64,000 bases of DNA from Anaspis maculata (GCA_949128115.1 OX421961.1:108776563-108840562), one strand, 5' to 3'; counted from the stretch's first letter, positions 47,301-57,359 are shown. Notes: generated from the letters alone by a model not told the origin. A program made the numbers and translations.

Positions 47301-49558
47301 GGAGGTTCTGCGTCCAGCAAGGTCATGTGACCTAGGTCGAGGTAGTCGCGCATGAATGCTATGTACAGATCACGGAGTGTGTCCTGACGGACCAGGCGAC
47401 GTTCGATAGCTAACCAACGGCGGTCAGCCATAGACCTGCAATGTTCAAAGGTGGGGGACTCCCTTTTGAAGGGAAGCGAAACCCCAAAACGACCTGACGG
47501 ACAACGGTAGACAGAGTCCCGGAAACAAATTTCTGCACGTTCATCATCTGGGGACAAACGTGTTTTGGACGATGGTGACGAGATTTCCTCTACTTCCCAA
47601 AATTTGTGCAGAGACTCGTCGATTCCAGTTGGAGTGCAGACCAAAAAGGAATGCAGAGGTTTTGACGGGGTTTGAAAGGGACCGAGAAGAGCCCAGCCAA
47701 AAATGGTGTTTATGGCAACAGGCTGTGACGGACCTGACGAGACGATTCCCTCTTTCACGACTGACGGATAAACGTCGGCGCCCAACAACACTTGAATGGG
47801 GCCTGGCTTGAACCATGTGGGATCCGCCAGATTCGATAAGTTCAAGTGGAATTGATCCGGGTTCAAAGCGGTGTCTGGCAGGTTACCACAAATCCTGCGC
47901 AGGACAATTAACTCCAATTCAGGGATTGGGAGAGACTCATCATCAGCCTTGACCTGGCAAGTGACTGTGCCACACGTCGAATTGGCGGGGGTGAGACCCA
48001 AGCCAAAAACGGGCACATTGTGATTTGATGGGGATAGACCCAATTTGCGCACGCAGGAGTCCAAAATAAACGATGCCTGACTGGCAGGGTCTATGAGCGC
48101 ACGGAGGCTTTGGTAGCCTCCCCACCGGTCACGAACGTGAACGATTGCCGTGGCCAACAAAACATGAGCTGCCTTGAGGCTTGAGGCGAGATTCGTCACC
48201 GAATTCGCGACATTTTCTGGAAGACCAGGGGAAACGATTTGCGGTAATTCAACTGGATTCGATAAAGAACTGGGTGACTCATGACCTGCAGTTCTATGTG
48301 GCTTGGGGAAGTGCAGCAAGGTGTGATGCCTTGCGTGGCACTGCCGACACGAATACGACGATGGACATTTTGGAGCGCCGTGATTGGTGCTCAAGCAGTT
48401 GAGACAGAGCCTTTTCTGTTTGACCGCCAAATATCTGTCATTTGGGGACATTGACAGAAAAGTCTTGCACGCGGTGACTCTATGACTTCTCGCCCCACAA
48501 TGAGAACATGCTGACTCATGCGACGTCGCTGGGGCAGATGAAGTCTGAGACACCAACGTATGTGAGGCCCACGACTTGCGGCTGACCTCGGGCTTCACGG
48601 TAACGGTGTTTGCCCGTGTGGAGCGGGAGTTCGATTGCGTTTTAGAATTTAAGGCAGTTGCCTCGAAAGCCTTGCATTGGTCGAGCACGAAAGACTTGAC
48701 GTCTTCGTATTTGGGGAAGGGGGTGCCAGCTGACTGCACCTCGAAACGTTTTCGCGTCGACTCATCGAGTTTCTGGAGCAGCATGCTCGACAGGGTGAAA
48801 TCCCACAGGTCGATATGCGGATACTGCTCGAGCGCCACTAAATTTTCGTTGAACGTGTTCACAAGATGGCGAAGCGCTTGCGCGGAGTCAGATGTGACGG
48901 AGGAGGCGTTCATCATCGACTGCCAGTAAAAAGTGACTAGCACGCGGTCGTTCTGGTATCTCTCAACCAACGAGTCGAACGCAATTATGTAATTATCTCC
49001 CGTCAATGGCAGGTGTTTAACCATTGAGAGAGGTTCACCAGATAAAGACGAGATCAGATACTGAAACCGTTCAATATCTGAGAGAGACTGGTTTCTGTGT
49101 ATTAACGCCGTGAATAGATCATAGTATGGTGGCCATGATTTTAACTTTCCGTCGAACAACGGCAACGCGATTTTTGGCAATCGGACATTGCTCCGGCCTG
49201 TCTCGAACCAAGTTTGCGAGGCTTGGCGAGAGAGCGAGGAAGTCGGCTCTGAATTCGAAAACGAGGCTTTTACCGCAGCAAGTTTGCCATACAAGCTGTC
49301 TGCCCGGAGTGTACGTTCAAGAAATGTAGCCTTCTGCTCCTCGGAGGCACTGGGGAGAGGGGCAGTGTTGACCGTGCTCTTGAAACCGTTGTAAATTTCC
49401 GCCGCAATGTCAAACGTGGCTAAAAATGCCGGTTGGAGGCTTGGCTCGGTGGTAGCTGTGACGCCTTGTTCCAGAAGGGGCTCAAGGCGCGCAATAGCTA
49501 TCGCGATGGACGATAAAGTTGCGTCCATTGTGTACGACACAAAGAAAAATGAAAACAA
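44330..49558 (-). CDS. BEL/Pao gag-pol polyprotein, 1742 aa
   Basis: A single open frame encodes all functions for reverse transcription and integration of the element. The gag region has a DUF1759-like domain (about 128-290) and knuckles at C351-C364 and C385-C398, plus a third starting C404. The A17-type protease-like region is at about 480-600, with the active-site-like Asp490 in LIDPAS. RT has VRVVFDAS (777-784), Asp822 in FTCDIRQMYRQI and the YVDD box at 898-901. RNase H has Asp1075, Glu1118, Asp1150 and Asp1192. Integrase has an H/C zinc region near 1384-1422 and a catalytic triad at Asp1454 (GLDYGG), Asp1520 (YSDNGTNF) and Glu1562 (GLWESG). A DUF5641-like domain ends the protein. The start at 49558 is the first Met; Met11 (49528) is an alternative. 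Confidence 0.96.
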   Translation of the reverse strand: MFSFFFVSYTMDATLSSIAIAIARLEPLLEQGVTATTEPSLQPAFLATFDIAAEIYNGFKSTVNTAPLPSASEEQKATFLERTLRADSLYGKLAAVKASFSNSEPTSSLSRQASQTWFETGRSNVRLPKIALPLFDGKLKSWPPYYDLFTALIHRNQSLSDIERFQYLISSLSGEPLSMVKHLPLTGDNYIIAFDSLVERYQNDRVLVTFYWQSMMNASSVTSDSAQALRHLVNTFNENLVALEQYPHIDLWDFTLSSMLLQKLDESTRKRFEVQSAGTPFPKYEDVKSFVLDQCKAFEATALNSKTQSNSRSTRANTVTVKPEVSRKSWASHTLVSQTSSAPATSHESACSHCGARSHRVTACKTFLSMSPNDRYLAVKQKRLCLNCLSTNHGAPKCPSSYSCRQCHARHHTLLHFPKPHRTAGHESPSSLSNPVELPQIVSPGLPENVANSVTNLASSLKAAHVLLATAIVHVRDRWGGYQSLRALIDPASQASFILDSCVRKLGLSPSNHNVPVFGLGLTPANSTCGTVTCQVKADDESLPIPELELIVLRRICGNLPDTALNPDQFHLNLSNLADPTWFKPGPIQVLLGADVYPSVVKEGIVSSGPSQPVAINTIFGWALLGPFQTPSKPLHSFLVCTPTGIDESLHKFWEVEEISSPSSKTRLSPDDERAEICFRDSVYRCPSGRFGVSLPFKRESPTFEHCRSMADRRWLAIERRLVRQDTLRDLYIAFMRDYLDLGHMTLLDAEPPDSEAYYIPHHPIVKIEDDKPKIRVVFDASAQAPNHLSLNETLLVGPKLQQDIAALLLQFRCEPIVFTCDIRQMYRQILISPEHRKYQLIRFRFSPDRPIETYQLNTITYGVSSAPFLAVRTLLHLAEQSASKFPLASQAIRRNLYVDDLLCGANSVESARELQTQLINLLQSGCFELRKWASNHPDVLQDIPLDHVRTQPSTFSDVADNTVKILGLQWQAATDTFSFTVHPNELPCTKRSILSEVARIYDPLGFLCPVAFFAKHLIQRLWKLGLDWADTPPDIVCQQWLRFQSELSQLSRLQIPRHTFPSPADRCQLHAFCDASESGYASVLYVRYLRNGVPTIRLLTAKSKVAPVKLLTVPRLELCAAVLLSNLVAFTVAALAGTVQFDAIFAWTDSTVVLSWLRSSSHRWKTFVAHRVEHIQQRVPPQCWRHVSTSDNPADPASRGLFPEDMLSCSLWWSGPPFLSSADDTWPDDKFSVSSPDIASEERKLALVVRVPQPPPIDIDDLFLRISSLRKIQGAVAYFYRFCKCKSDEKFTGPLSDTELHFALLYIVKHVQQKVFAVEIASLRNGKPCSRPFRKLSPFLDRDDVLRVGGRLKHCHELPFATRHPALLPSRHVLTGLVIRQVHSRHCHPGLNNTCYLLQQNFWILSTRRAVRHYLASCYRCFRTKPQTFSPTMGDLPSARISQLKPFSCVGLDYGGPFPILMSRARGVRTTKAYICLFVCFATKALHVEVASDLSTDAFLAALRRFIARRGRCSTIYSDNGTNFVGAHRQLTMSMQLAAESEAITWRFIPPSSPHFGGLWESGIKAVKTHLSRVIGDQILTFEELTTLVTQVEALLNSRPLSELGSDPNDLCPLTPGHFLTLEPLTAPPDPDLSHLKISRLSRWQLVQSMQQRFWARWRDEYLHTLYQRGKWHKSRHLESADVGSLVLIKDENAPPLKWRLGRISKLFPGKDGICRVADVRTQRDVLRRPMVKLCPLPSGQ

Positions 49559-49750
49559 AGCAACTGACCCTTAGGTTGGCGTACCTGAATGGCGAACCCA
49601 ACCCAGGTGAAAAAGTGCGAATGAGACGGGCGAAAAACGAATTGATCAACACGCTGGACCAACGCACAAGTGTCACGTGGGTTTGACCCGTGACTTTAAA
49701 GTTTCAATAGTGAGGTGAATTAAATTCCTGACTGTACCATGCTTAGCCTG

Positions 49751-49770
49751 TATCCGGCTACGAAGGACCA
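49751..49770 (-). other. Primer-binding site, probably for tRNA-Tyr
   Basis: Read on the - strand, this begins TGGTCCTTCG, seven bases inside the 5' LTR, the expected place for minus-strand DNA priming. The + strand shows the matching tRNA-like 3' end GGCTACGAAGGACCA. Eukaryotic tRNA-Tyr typically ends in CCGGCTCGAAGGA plus CCA, so the match has one extra base inside. The tRNA assignment is from memory. Confidence 0.6.
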
Positions 49771-49777
49771 ATTTATA

Positions 49778-50740
49778 TGTTAGCGCGGTACACATAAAGA
49801 CGGCAGCCTTCCGATGAAGGCTGCATTAAAACAATAACTCTTGGATTAGGAAAGCAGCCAGCGACAGTCAGAAATAAAATTCACAACAACAATCAAAAAC
49901 TTTAATGCAAAACAAAGAAAAAAACACAAACAGACAGAATTACAAAACAATAAAAAAAAACAATGTGAATTAAATGAAATGAAAAATCCGAGTGGTTCTG
50001 ATCGGGGGCAGATTCGCTGGCGCCGAGTGGCGTCCTGAAAACGAGACGAACTGCACTGAAGGTATACACCCCGGCAAACGGGAATAAACGGTAAATGGTA
50101 AAAACAATGGAAAATATGGAACTTACGGGATCTTATTCGGTGGCGGCGTCGTCCTGGCGGAGTCCGAAGGCGGCGTCGTGGTGGATGGCCGTTCTGGTGG
50201 TGGATTTCCTGGTGAAATGCACGAGTGCCCGTGTTCGTCACCAAAATGGCGGACGAACGACTCGATCCCGTCCGAAACTGGAGCTTTGTGTGCGGCTGGC
50301 TGATCCAAGCCGCTCCCCGGTGAAAGCGGTGAAAACTGCCGCTTTCTGGACTTGGAGATGCTGCAGAGCTCCTCCAGGAGTCACTATCGGACGCGATGGG
50401 CCTTGGATGGGCTTCTGGTCGAGTACGAATGTACGCCGATGGCACGACAAGATGGCCGCGAGAACGATGACCAAAAAAGGACGGCGTGGCTTCCCGCTCG
50501 ACGTACGGAGATCAACGCCGCTTCGAACGAAGCGGCAAAGGCACGAGCGGAAAGAAAGCCGAAGAATGCCGAAGACGGCCGAAGAAAGTGCTGGAGCTCG
50601 TTTACGCTTGCGCCTGACAGCCAAGTGCCAGGCACACCGAACAGGGGGTGAGGGGTGAGGACTTGGACGACACAGGGATATTTTGGGTTGCATACCCTCA
50701 ATGCACACGAATGCAGTTTTCAATGAACGGGGCCGAGACA
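49778..50740 (-). repeat. 5' LTR of the BEL/Pao element
   Basis: 963 bp, 5' in the element's own (- strand) orientation. It should hold the element's promoter and transcription start. It ends next to the TCGCT target duplicate on its outer side. Open frames of 187 and 199 codons inside it recur in the other LTR and have no recognisable domain, so I treat them as chance frames. Confidence 0.95.
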
Positions 50741-50879
50741 TCGCTAGTTATTTAATTCATCCGTGTAAATCCCGCAAAGCTCTACAACATAATTTACTGG
50801 CCCCGCATCGACATTCAATATTCAATATCAGTTCCTGCGGCGTCCGATGAAATGGTGAAAAGAAGTGCGCATTAAATAA

Positions 50880-51210
50880 CGCACCCGCGCTTCAACAACC
50901 GGCTAGAGTGCTGGCGCACTCCTGCTCCTCCTGCATCGGAGCCCGCGCTCGGTCACCCGCCACCCGCTGGCCAGCCACGTCGCCGACTCGCCGGCACCGT
51001 ACACCGGTGCGCTCTGTTCTCAAATTACCTGTCGGAATTATTACACCTATACCCCGTTCGCGATCGTTTGGATGCACTAAAATATTCCGAATTGCTGGGA
51101 ATGGAGGATATCGCCGGAGATTGACCGTGGTACCTGGACCAATCCTCCTGGGCTGCCGTCCGCTCCCGACTTGTCGCGTCCGCTGCCGAGTGCTTCTGCG
51201 GGCCTGTTAG
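50880..51210. other. GC- and CpG-rich tract
   Basis: After the BEL/Pao element the sequence becomes strongly GC-rich (for example GGCGCACTCCTGCTCC, GTCGCCGACTCGCCGGCAC, CACCGTACACCGGTGC), in contrast to the AT-rich rest of the window. It could be a promoter or first-exon region of a gene beyond recognition here, or part of the same old repeat as the adjoining array. No protein domain is recognised. Confidence 0.55.
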
Positions 51211-51775
51211 CGAAGAGTTTTAGTCCCCTTCGAGGAAGCTGAGTTAGAACCCGTTTATGTTGCGTCGCGACCCTCCTAGAGGCCGAAGCGTCGAAGCCCC
51301 AATGATGAGTCCCAGCCCACTTGGAAAATGACGAGTCGATTCCCTCCGGCTGATGTGTCTCAAAGGCCCCCTGGAGAAAGTCGAGTTGGAACCCTTCGGA
51401 GCCGTGCTTTGGTCCCCCTAGGGGCACGCTGAGTCGAGAACCCTCCAGGTTGAGTTTTGACCCTCCGAGAGACTGATGAGTTGCTTCCCCCGTTGAGTTG
51501 CAACCCGTCTCTAGGATGTCGTGTCAGAGCCCTTGGACGTTGAGTCTTGATCCGCCTCCAGGTGTCGAGTCAGAGCCCTCCGGCGACGAGTTCCAGCCCT
51601 TTTCCAGGTCGATGTGCCAAGACCCTTCCGGTGTTGAGTTTCGACCCTTCTCCAAGTCGTAGAGTTGGGACCCGTTGACGAAGTGTTTCGAACCCCCTCC
51701 AGGATGCTGAGTCGCGTTCCCTCCACGATGAGTTCTAGCCCACCTCGAGGATGTCGAGTTAAAACCCCTAAATGA
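51210..51775 (+). repeat. Degenerate tandem array of about 30-bp units (GTTGAGTYNNGACCC theme)
   Basis: Roughly 18 diverged units repeat the theme GATGAGTTNNGACCCYTCCAGG. Spacing is near 30 bp with many indels, and the array is GC-rich compared with its surroundings. Open frames in it are short and disagree between units. It may be an old minisatellite or the remains of a repetitive coding or regulatory sequence. Confidence 0.72.
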
Positions 51776-52847
51776 TCCAGGCCCGATAGAAATGAGGTCT
51801 CTCGTTTCGGTATCTCGTGTGGCGGAGTGATGACCTCGACGAGCGGGAGGTTAGTCTTGGTGAGTTGGGATAGTTGCTTACGGTTAGGCTTTGTCGGGAA
51901 AATGTATGATGGGGCTCACGCGTGCGTTCTGAATCTGCCTGCACGTGCTGGTATCTGCGCTACTGTCTGCCGTCAGGTACAGCCACTGGCAAGCCTCGTC
52001 CTTTGTTGGATACCTTCATAGAAAGGTATTCGCGCTCTTGGGCCCTCTGGACTTGGCTTTGTGACTGCGGTACTCAGAGCACCGGACCTAGTGGGTTAGA
52101 TCTGGAAACTCGCGGGTGAGCTTCCTCTGCGTTTCTGAAGCTCCTAGTTATTCGGAAAATGTAAATTTTGAGAACTACGGGAAAAATCAAGTAATTGAAC
52201 TAATATAGCATCGCGTTGAGATCGGGGTTCGGACCCTGCCGTAGAGTCGTAATTGTTGATCGGATTGATGGACACCCCCCCCCCCTCCTTGAAACTAATG
52301 ATTTTGTTTTAGCGCAACGACAGTTCCGGATTTCCATATAGAGCTTGTTACGGGAATGAAAACGTTCTTATTCGAAACTGATGAATTTAATCCGGTACCC
52401 AGCGACGCCATCGTTCAGATAGGGACTTTGTAAAAATGAATTGTTATTAGGGCTCGATCAGGAATAGTGTAGACGGCGATTATTTCGCGTTAGGGCAAAG
52501 ATTATTTCGACGCCTCTCCGCATCGGCTTTTCGGCGAACACCCTGTATAGTCTATTCACTGCGTTTTGTTTTTCCTGGCTGCGGCCATCTCTCACAAATT
52601 GCTAAACAACAACGAACTAGCGCGTATACGGGGCCTGCTCAAAACGTTCTCCACACAAAAATTAGTACCTTGACTTGAGTAATTGTTTCGCGTACACCAT
52701 CGGTTCGAAAGTTTTTGGAAGGGCGAAATTTGGTTCAACATTTCCGGTTATAGGCACTTTCGATCATGGGAATCTTTCTGAGCGTTGGGGGCAATTCACG
52801 GCGAAAACAGGTTTAAAGCCTCCACAAAGGCCAGCCATATCCAATCC

Positions 52848-53525
52848 CTTCCAAACGGGCAAAAGAGAACCATAGCCCAAAAAGAGCGTTAGCCTTTGAA
52901 AAGAGGCTCCACAAAAAGGGGGCCACCGCACACACCGGCCCACAAATCTTAGATTGCATTCGTGGTCGAAGTCACTCTTCTCTTTGCAGTGTCTAGAAGC
53001 CGGGCCTAACCCTAACATAACCTCTAACACTAACATAAATGTTGGATCTGATTTAACCACAAAAGGAACTTTGAACCGCGAAAGCCAGTCAGAATTAAAT
53101 GTCGGTCAAGGTGGAGAGTTAGGTGTTCGTCGGAGGGTTGGGGTGTTGGGACGTCTGAAATAATTAGGGGAAAGTTATCTCTTCGGGAATAGGTTAGATC
53201 TTTTAGATAATTTAGCCTGCGATGTGAAGGTAGGACTAGGTATAGGAGCGAGCCATTATTTAAACATTTTGAATTGTACATAGAAGTCAATAGATTGATG
53301 TTATGTTGAAATTTTATACTGTGTCTTATTGCGTTCAAACTTGTAGTCAGACCTGTCTCAACAATCTCGAGAACTCTATAATCGAACAACAAGAAGAGAG
53401 GCACAACGGGATGTCGTCCTGATACTAGATGATCATCGGCCAAGCGGTTCCAAAAGCGGGAAAAGTGATTTAATTCAAATAAGTTGAATTAAATGCCAGT
53501 ATAATGGGTTGCCTACCCATTCAGG
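52848..53525 (+). repeat. Dispersed repeat family E, copy 2
   Basis: Direct-orientation copy of 35901-36635, diverged by substitutions and small indels. Near its right end are the hairpin TTTAATTCAAATAAGTTGAATTAAA and then AATGGGTTGCCTACCCATT. Paired hairpins near one end recall Helitron-type non-autonomous elements, but I see no clear terminal CTRR, so the class stays open. Confidence 0.8.
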
Positions 53526-53748
53526 GAACAAGACGATAGCTGGGGTCGTTTCAAACTTGTTATTTTTATTCCTAAATTTCTTGAGCAGTAGCGGCGGTAA
53601 GTATTTTTTGGGAGGGGCTAGGATATCGTCCTTTCCCTCAAAGGCTAAATAGTTCAATTAATATCATTTATTGCTATTATTATTCTTATTGTTATTTTTA
53701 TTTTTATTTTTATTTTCTGCGAGTATAAATCCATCTTAAGTAACATGT

Positions 53749-54033
53749 CTAACAATAAATGTTATACAATAACATCCTTTGATTGTACCGCCACCCGACG
53801 GAAAACATCGAACATGTTACAAAAGCAAATGTTTTGCTAGAAGCCTCGTTCAGATTTGATAACATATTATATAGCTTTTTGATATAACAGTTACATAACA
53901 AGTGTGGACCCGGATTTACATCGACGTGCGATTCACAGGTCACAAGAAATGCTACATGAATACTACGTACCCCGCCGACATAAATTATTTTCAACACGGT
54001 ACGTATGTCCATTATATGAGTAATTGGAAGCAA
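53749..54033 (-). pseudogene. Possible LINE relic with an NPGP (2A-like) motif
   Basis: On the - strand a 94-codon frame contains CESHVDVNPGP (motif at about 53905-53928). Many non-LTR retrotransposon proteins begin with a hydrophobic stretch followed by GD(I/V)xxNPGP, and this matches in position near an N-terminus. The frame ends without an endonuclease or RT domain. A chance match cannot be excluded. Confidence 0.3.
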
Positions 54034-54390
54034 AGAAGACGCAAAGAATATTTTTCACTGGAAAATTACCTCGTCGCTGAAAATATCTCTGCATTGCGGT
54101 AAACAGAAGCTGCAAGTGACAGTGTTTTATTCAGTAAATACGCTCAAATCGAAGAGTATTTAACTTCGTTACCAAAGTTCCGCTTTGTTAAATGAAACCT
54201 ATTTATCTTTTTACCCTCATTAGCCAAAACAAATTACTCGAAGGTCAGAGTGCTGTGATTCAAAAAGAATGAAAAAAGAACGTCGCTTTAAATGCTTCCA
54301 GCCAGCTCCCGCTTCTGCACAGATACAATTACATGCAATTACTGAATTCCAAATACCACTACGTTATACTCAAATATAGTACATAGGTAT

Positions 54391-54906
54391 TGTTACGGAT
54401 TTCGCGTTTGGGTTCTTTCATAATTGATCGTTTGAAACACACTGTATCACTGCATTCTACAATGAATACAGGTCAATTATTTTTTGCGCTTGGGTAAATC
54501 GCTCTGAATAACTTCGCCTTTCTATCCGCTCGTTGTCGCTTTGGATTCAATACTGGTCTGTCGATCGGCCCATCGGTGCTTATCTACGCCGACTGTAGTT
54601 TTGGAACTTCACACCGGTTCTCTGACAAATTCCACATTGACCGCCGCTACTTCATTCGCGAAGATTCATGAACAGTTCAACACTTTTCGCGTGCATTATT
54701 AGCGCGTTCTGGAGCGGCGCTTCCGCCAATTGGGCAGATGTACCTATCTTACTTGGTCATTGGGATCTCCAGTTTAATAACATGGTGCAAACCATCACAT
54801 ATGTTCTTGAATGTACTAGAGCTTCGCAGCTCGTAACACTGTGATCGAAGGGTCTAGAAGAACCGCGTGTGCTCTCGATTGCACGAAAACCTTGCCACTT
54901 GTAGCA
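54391..54906 (+). mobile_element. Solo LTR, TGTTACG family, copy 3
   Basis: Starts TGTTACGGATTTCGCG and ends GTAGCA, flanked by the 4-bp duplication GTAT (54387-54390 and 54907-54910). It is more diverged at the right end than copy 1. No coding sequence inside. Confidence 0.82.
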
Positions 54907-54996
54907 GTATATAACTAGGTGGGGAAAATGATGTGAGTTTTTTGAAATACAATATTTCGATACTTATTTCAATGGAAACTTGGTAGGTATCAATAT

Positions 54997-55200
54997 TGTT
55001 ACGAGCGGCGATTCCGTGCATACTGGTAAACACGCGATCTTGCTGGATTGTTCCATCCATTAGATCGCAGTGTACAAGTGCGGAGTGTTCTTGTGTATTC
55101 CAGATCGTGCACGTGAAATTGAATGGGGAGATTCCAACGCTCGATCAGGGCTCTGGATGCACGGCAGAATTATACGCGAAAGGTGTGTGATTGAATGAGA
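54997..55200 (-). mobile_element. Partial LTR, TGTTACG family, inverted
   Basis: Begins TGTTACGAGCGGC, the reverse of the family's CGCTCGTAACA end, and runs back through the block with GTAAACACG, TTCTTGTGTATTCCAG and CGCGAAAGGTGTGTG. It stops near 55200, so it is a truncated copy in opposite orientation, only 90 bp from copy 3. Confidence 0.75.
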
Positions 55201-55209
55201 GTCGTCCAG

Positions 55210-57161
55210 AAATCGTATGTCGTCTACTAAAACTGCTATATGTTTTACAAAGAAGATACATAGAGGATATTGATAAGTCGACTCCAGCACAGTGCACTCA
55301 CTCACGCGTGTCTCGTTTCGCGCAATCCAACTCCATAAATTATTGTGCATCTAAGGAAGTTTTCTCAACCTCACCTCACTGAGGCCACTGGACAGTGGGT
55401 GTTTTACTGAATTTTACATAGTACAGACTAGAGACGATCCTTGCCGACCACACAGCAACTTCCGCTGCAGGGGGATTACGTTTTCTTACTTTGGCTGCAC
55501 AGCCTTGGAAATTTATACTTGATGGTGTATCGCGTCGAGATGACGATAAAAGCTGTCACATTATACATAGCACATCTATCAAGGCGTCAAAATCTAGCTT
55601 GCATCGTAACCATTCGTGCTAACACAACACATTTTTTCCATAGCTTGCTCTAATATGTGATATTGGTGACAAAGAGCTCTGTGAACTACAATAACGGATA
55701 ATTACGGCCTTATACCACCATGCAAAAACTCATTTTCAGGAAAAATGTCAGCCAGAAGTTAGAACATTCTGAACACTGTTTATCCAAGACGAGACCAAGA
55801 TGACGCAATGCCAAATCCAAAGATTCTCCCAATCAACTTGATGTGCACAACAAACCTATTTCGTCTACGGATATTGATAATCAAGCGTTTTAAAGTTAAA
55901 ATGTTGAAAAGGTAAATAAATAAAACAGTGTGCTGTTCTCAAGCTGTAATCTTGCAGCTATGTAGTCAGAAATTCCACATGCCTACAATACTATAGGTGG
56001 AATAATAGGTAACTACATTGAAACATTGTGGTTTGTGGTGTAAGCTAAACCATTACCCTGGTTATTGAAGTTATGTAATGGCCTTAAAGTTTAAGATCTT
56101 CCCTGGTAAAATGGGATCTAGCGAAAATCCCTTTTTGTTATTAAGTTTTCTACCACACACACACACACCAATATTTTTCCCGCGGTGCGATGCGATATAT
56201 GAGAAAAGAGATTTATGTCCGAGTTGTAATTCAATTTATATTGTATCCAGAGGAGAAAACAGATGATATCTATTCAGCCAGCAATTTCCGAGTAGATTAT
56301 AAACTCAACCAGACAATAAAACGAGACGTATCGCACAACACTGTATGGTGTATACTACAGTATACCTACCTATCAGAGAAAATTCTCTGGCTCTCTGATG
56401 GAACAGGTGGCGGGCTGATGGCTTGAATCGCTCGAAAATGACGGACCTCAGAGGGATGCCGTGTAAATTGGGAGGTGATAAGGGAAGAAATGAGATCAAA
56501 CTTTTCCCGTTTGACTATTTCTTGTGAATTAAATGCAAATTTGGAATCTTCCTGGCTGCATACGTCCTTGGGGAATCCAACACGTCGTCAAAGAAAGTGG
56601 AAAATTCAGTAAACAGGAACTCGAGATTGAGAATTTTATTTCTGCTCCTCGCCGTCGATTTGTGAATAGCAACGTGCTTCTTCTCCCTCTGAATAACAAA
56701 TCTGAGAGCTGAAAAGTACGCGAGGATGAGTTGAAACGAGGTTCACATCATCGTTATCAGAGTTATGTGCTCCCGCAATGCTAGTCCTTGAATTCCGTCA
56801 TTTATCCGTGGAGTACCTACTTAATTGCTTGCAAGGAATTATACCCCTTGGAATTTCACGCGGTTTTAGATTCTGTATTTACTTTTTCGATAATAATGAC
56901 AGAGGTTATGTCGCCTTCCAATTTTTCTCAAGAGCCAAAAACAATTCTCGTATGTGATACACCACCGATAGGTAAGGTGTATTATCGCTACATCGAGGAT
57001 TTTCACGAGGGGATCCGAGTATAAATCGAGATATAAGCGATAATATACCGAACCTTGAGGTGGTATTCGTTAAGACAATCAACCGAACAACACTGAAATT
57101 CTTCCTGAAGAAGTGAAAACTATTTGAATGTTCAAGGTTGGTCATTCTGAAGGAGTGTTTC
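55210..57161. other. Unassigned DNA
   Basis: No gene is recognised. There is a short (AC)n run at about 56155-56168 and a half-copy of the 9777-9925 MITE near 55600-55660. Confidence 0.45.
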
Positions 57162-57353
57162 CACCAATGACCTTGGTGGCAATACACTTATATGGCCTAC
57201 TATTTTAAGGAGTAAGGTGAATTGTCACCAATGACCTTGGTGGCAATACACTTATATGGCCTACTATTTTAAGGAGTAAGGTGAATTGTCACCAATGACC
57301 TTGGTGGCAATACACTTATATGGCCTACTATTTTAAAGAGTGAGGTGAATTAT
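57162..57353 (+). repeat. 64-bp tandem repeat, three copies
   Basis: The unit starting CACCAATGACCTTGGTGGCA and ending AAGGTGAATTGT repeats at 57162, 57226 and 57290. The first two units are essentially identical and the third diverges at its end (AAAGAGTGAGG). Each unit begins with a hairpin-capable CCAATGACCTTGG. Confidence 0.93.
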
Positions 57354-57359
57354 TACGAA

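Larger units (their letters stand above)
43248..50740 (-). mobile_element. Complete BEL/Pao LTR retrotransposon
   Basis: A 7493-bp element reading on the - strand. It has two 963-bp LTRs (43248-44210 and 49778-50740) that start TG and end CA, a 5-bp direct target duplication TCGCT (43243-43247 and 50741-50745), a primer-binding site just inside the 5' LTR, a purine-rich tract before the 3' LTR, and one uninterrupted gag-pol frame. The order gag, protease, RT, RNase H, integrase, the CX2CX4HX4C knuckles and the DUF5641-like C-terminus place it in BEL/Pao. No env-like frame is present. The LTRs have exactly the same length and look identical where I compared them, so the insertion is recent. 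Confidence 0.96.

Noticed and set aside
57162..57353. CRISPR-like array
   Set aside because: Three contiguous 64-bp units without spacers in a eukaryotic context; it is a simple tandem repeat.
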